DNA from: an uncultured Flavobacteriaceae bacterium
GTDB lineage: Bacteria > Bacteroidota > Bacteroidia > Flavobacteriales > Flavobacteriaceae
NCBI GenBank assembly: GCA_947311815.1
Contig: CAMZMA010000158.1
Span: 1-7,330, forward strand
DNA: 7,330 nt
Direction of reading: 5' to 3'
A program made the translations under genes and the position numbers. The stretch's first letter is position 1. The number at the start of each line of letters is the position of its first letter. Below, piece after piece: positions 6,083-7,330 of the stretch. The notes under the pieces were generated by a model. That model did no database searches. It was not told the DNA's origin and saw only the letters and a program-made list of their open reading frames with translations.

Positions 6083-6112
6083 CAAATTTACGGAATTAAT
6101 CGTTTTGAACAA
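6083..6112 (-). promoter_or_regulatory. tRNA-Cys promoter (TTG-N19-TAAATTTG)
   Basis: On the minus strand TTG (6112-6110) and TAAATTTG (6090-6083) are separated by exactly 19 nt, an ideal Bacteroidota sigma-A promoter. Predicted initiation near 6077 leaves about a dozen nt of leader before the tRNA 5' end at 6066. It lies in the 53-nt gap after the folB stop, so the tRNA does not depend on folB read-through. Confidence 0.75.
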
Positions 6113-6119
6113 GTTTTTT

Positions 6120-6482
6120 TTAGTCTTTCCGCTTTTTAGATAAGATAATTACCACGTCTTCTACGTTTCCTCCTATTGGTGGGTTTATTTTAGCAACACT
6201 CACTCTTGCTTTTTTTACTATAGGAAGTTCTTTTAAAATTCTATCTAAAATTCGTTTTGCTACGTGTTCTAACAATTTAGAACGCATTGCCATTTCTTCT
6301 TTTACGATTAAATTTAGGTGTACATAATCTGCTGTATCAATCAATAAATCTGATTTTGATGATTTTTTTAAATCTACCTTTACTTTTATATCAACTCGAT
6401 ATTCAGATCCTATTTTAGACTCTTCAACTAAACATCCGTGGTAAGCATGCAGTTTTATGTTGTTTACTTTTATTGTTCCCAT
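6120..6482 (-). CDS. folB: Dihydroneopterin aldolase
   Basis: This enzyme of folate synthesis splits 7,8-dihydroneopterin into 6-hydroxymethyl-dihydropterin and glycolaldehyde; it is cytoplasmic and usually an octamer. At 120 residues it has the normal FolB size. Landmarks are IKLHAYHGCLVEESKIGSEY with Glu20/Glu21 at the pterin-binding site, DTADYVHL (Tyr53), LLEHVAKRILDRIL (Glu72) and VSVAKINPPIGGNVEDV with the catalytic Lys98. I start at the ATG at 6480-6482 (MGTIKVNNIKLHAYHG). The in-frame ATG at 6518 adds 12 residues atypical of the family and lies upstream of a perfect -7 promoter element. No other folate gene is in view. The gene sits between a regulator gene and tRNA-Cys, all on the same strand, but each appears to have its own promoter or terminator. 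Confidence 0.94.
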   Translation of the reverse strand: MGTIKVNNIKLHAYHGCLVEESKIGSEYRVDIKVKVDLKKSSKSDLLIDTADYVHLNLIVKEEMAMRSKLLEHVAKRILDRILKELPIVKKARVSVAKINPPIGGNVEDVVIILSKKRKD

Positions 6483-6498
6483 AAAAAAATTAAGAACA

Positions 6499-6531
6499 CA
6501 AATATATTTCATTTTCATGACAAAACACCAA
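6499..6531 (-). promoter_or_regulatory. folB promoter (TTG-N22-TATATTTG)
   Basis: The minus strand carries TATATTTG (6506-6499), a perfect TAnnTTTG, with TTG (6531-6529) 22 nt upstream. A closer TTG at 6523-6521 is only 14 nt away and less likely. Initiation near 6493 gives a leader of about 11 nt before the ATG at 6482, which supports the shorter folB start. Confidence 0.6.
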
Positions 6532-6551
6532 ATCTAAAGTTTCTTACAATC

Positions 6552-6584
6552 AAAAAAAGAGAAAAGCACAAACTTTTCTCTTTT
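6552..6584 (-). terminator. Rho-independent terminator, minus strand, upstream of folB
   Basis: AAAAGAGAAAAG and CTTTTCTCTTTT form a perfect 12-bp stem (6555-6566 with 6573-6584) around a 6-nt loop. On the minus strand it is followed directly by T residues, a T7 run at 6558-6552. It stops transcripts coming from the right, either of the LytTR gene ending at 6722 or of a short RNA begun at the putative promoter at 6636-6667. It also insulates folB from them. Confidence 0.8.
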
Positions 6585-6630
6585 ATAAAAAACCTAATCC
6601 CCTGAATTTAAGTTTTATTTTAAATATAAT
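6552..6630 (-). ncRNA. Candidate small RNA of about 80 nt
   Basis: A promoter-like pair at 6667-6636 on the minus strand points at a perfect hairpin-plus-T-run terminator at 6584-6552, with no open reading frame between. A transcript begun near 6630 would be about 80 nt: an AT-rich, largely unpaired 5' part with the G-rich segment CAGGGGATTAGG (about 6593-6604), then the terminator stem. It matches no RNA family I recognise. It could instead be the 3' trailer of the LytTR mRNA. Expression is unknown. Confidence 0.3.
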
Positions 6631-6635
6631 GACCT

Positions 6636-6667
6636 CAAATTTAGCACTTCAAAAGGTTAAAAACCAA
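6636..6667 (-). promoter_or_regulatory. Putative promoter in the LytTR-folB gap (TTG-N21-TAAATTTG)
   Basis: TAAATTTG (6643-6636) on the minus strand is a perfect -7 match, and TTG (6667-6665) lies 21 nt upstream. It fires into the terminator at 6552-6584, not into an open frame. In AT-rich DNA such pairs arise by chance, so support is moderate at best. Confidence 0.35.
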
Positions 6668-6674
6668 TAAAGCA

Positions 6675-6698
6675 AGCGTCTTGTTACAAAAAGACGTT
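6675..6698. other. Short hairpin after the LytTR gene
   Basis: CGTCTT (6677-6682) pairs with AAGACG (6691-6696) around GTTACAAA, and the stem can extend with one G-T and one A-T pair. It lies 24 nt past the LytTR stop on the minus strand. No proper T-run follows, so it is at best a weak terminator or an RNA 3' end stabiliser. Confidence 0.25.
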
Positions 6699-6721
6699 AT
6701 TTTGGGACGAATAGGATTTTT

Positions 6722-7330
6722 TTATTGTAAACTACTAATTAAAGAGTTTAATTTTTCTTTTGGAAAACTTCTTGAAACAGGAATAGCATGCTTTAAAACA
6801 GGTGATTCTAAAGTATAAGAACGGGCGTTTCCTGTAATTTTTTTAAAATGATACGAGTTTATAATATAAGATCTATGACATTTCACAAAAGAATGACATT
6901 CTTTAACCAACAACTTCTCTACCTTAGATAATGAAATCCTCAACACTTTTTCTTCTATTTTATGATTGATTTTATTTAAATAGAAACTAACATAGTTACC
7001 CTGTGCTCTTAAATAAATTAAATCTTTAGCATTTATTCTTATGCTATTCTTATTATTAGTTTCGGTAATAGTTATTGTTTTTTGTCCAGCATTACAAGGG
7101 GGGTTATTTATGCTTTTTGTTACTTCTTTTGCTGTTTTTTCATTGATTTTTCTACTAACATTTTCATAAATCATTACATGAATAAGTATCGGAAAAACAC
7201 CTATTAATAATGTATAAAATAAAAACAATGGAAGACTAACATAATTAAACCCATTACGTAATTGTAAATTAAAACTGTAAAGATAAGAACAAAACCCTAT
7301 CGTTAAAGCAGTTAGAAATATAAAAAAAGA
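6722..7330 (-). CDS. Membrane-anchored LytTR DNA-binding regulator, N-terminus beyond window
   Basis: The frame is open from the TAA at 6722-6724 to the window edge, giving 202 visible residues. No ATG in the upper part is needed: a TTG at 7226-7228 could be taken for a start, but 34 further in-frame codons lie upstream of it. These read SFFIFLTALTIGFCSYLYSF, a membrane helix, then a loop and a second helix SLPLFLFYTLLIGVFPILIHV. A polar linker (about 55-92) leads to a C-terminal LytTR domain with IRINAKDLIYLRAQGNYVSF, SLSKVEKLL, FVKCHRSYIINSYHFKKI and IPVSRSF. LytTR domains bind DNA through a beta-rich fold. Most are fused to receiver domains, but Bacteroidota have many fused to membrane helices, of unknown signal. 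Nothing upstream is visible to suggest a partner. A terminator for it may be at 6552-6584. Confidence 0.9.
   Translation of the reverse strand, partial: SFFIFLTALTIGFCSYLYSFNLQLRNGFNYVSLPLFLFYTLLIGVFPILIHVMIYENVSRKINEKTAKEVTKSINNPPCNAGQKTITITETNNKNSIRINAKDLIYLRAQGNYVSFYLNKINHKIEEKVLRISLSKVEKLLVKECHSFVKCHRSYIINSYHFKKITGNARSYTLESPVLKHAIPVSRSFPKEKLNSLISSLQ

Noticed and set aside
1..7330. CRISPR array, defence island, prophage or toxin-antitoxin system
   Set aside because: No regularly spaced direct repeats and no gene of such a system; all recognisable genes are housekeeping or regulatory.

Overview
This looks like chromosomal housekeeping sequence from a marine-type member of the Flavobacteriaceae (Bacteroidota), for example near Polaribacter or Tenacibaculum; the genus is an inference. 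The DNA is AT-rich (about one third GC by eye). Several gene starts are preceded by the Bacteroidota promoter pattern TTG - about 19 nt - TAnnTTTG rather than by a Shine-Dalgarno site. The protein families (two-part MetRS, S66 peptidase, YraN, DinB, FolB, membrane LytTR) are ordinary flavobacterial content. I see no mobile element with a transposase, no phage gene, no CRISPR array and no toxin-antitoxin or defence cassette.

Left edge (1-229). A 77-bp inverted repeat with a 75-nt spacer carries a second, inverted copy of the last codons of metG. One arm runs to base 1. This most resembles a fold-back chimera or hairpin-ended contig. The spacer preserves what seems to be the true neighbour: the C-terminus of an unrecognised gene convergent with metG and overlapping it by 8 bp.

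Region 178-2478. metG (methionyl-tRNA synthetase) lies on the minus strand and diverges from an S66 LD-carboxypeptidase gene. The two promoters share a 111-nt gap. Inside metG, at the linker between the aminoacylation core and the C-terminal tRNA-binding domain, sits a 90-bp in-frame block. It is built from two inverted copies of a palindromic repeat resembling a type common between genes in Flavobacteriia. This is the most unusual signal in the window.

Region 2479-5925 (plus strand). The order is exported LD-carboxypeptidase (S66), YraN-family nuclease-fold protein, serine alpha/beta hydrolase and DNA polymerase IV (dinB). yraN and the hydrolase are 3 nt apart and surely co-transcribed. dinB follows 23 nt later and has a -7 type element almost touching its ATG. 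dinB ends at a strong hairpin terminator that also serves the convergent tRNA-Cys.

Region 5995-7330 (minus strand). tRNA-Cys(GCA) has its own promoter, and folB (dihydroneopterin aldolase) also has its own promoter. A 239-nt gap between the folB start and the next gene holds a hairpin terminator and a possible promoter that together could define a small RNA of about 80 nt. Last is a LytTR DNA-binding regulator with membrane segments. Its reading frame is open to the right edge, so its N-terminus is missing.
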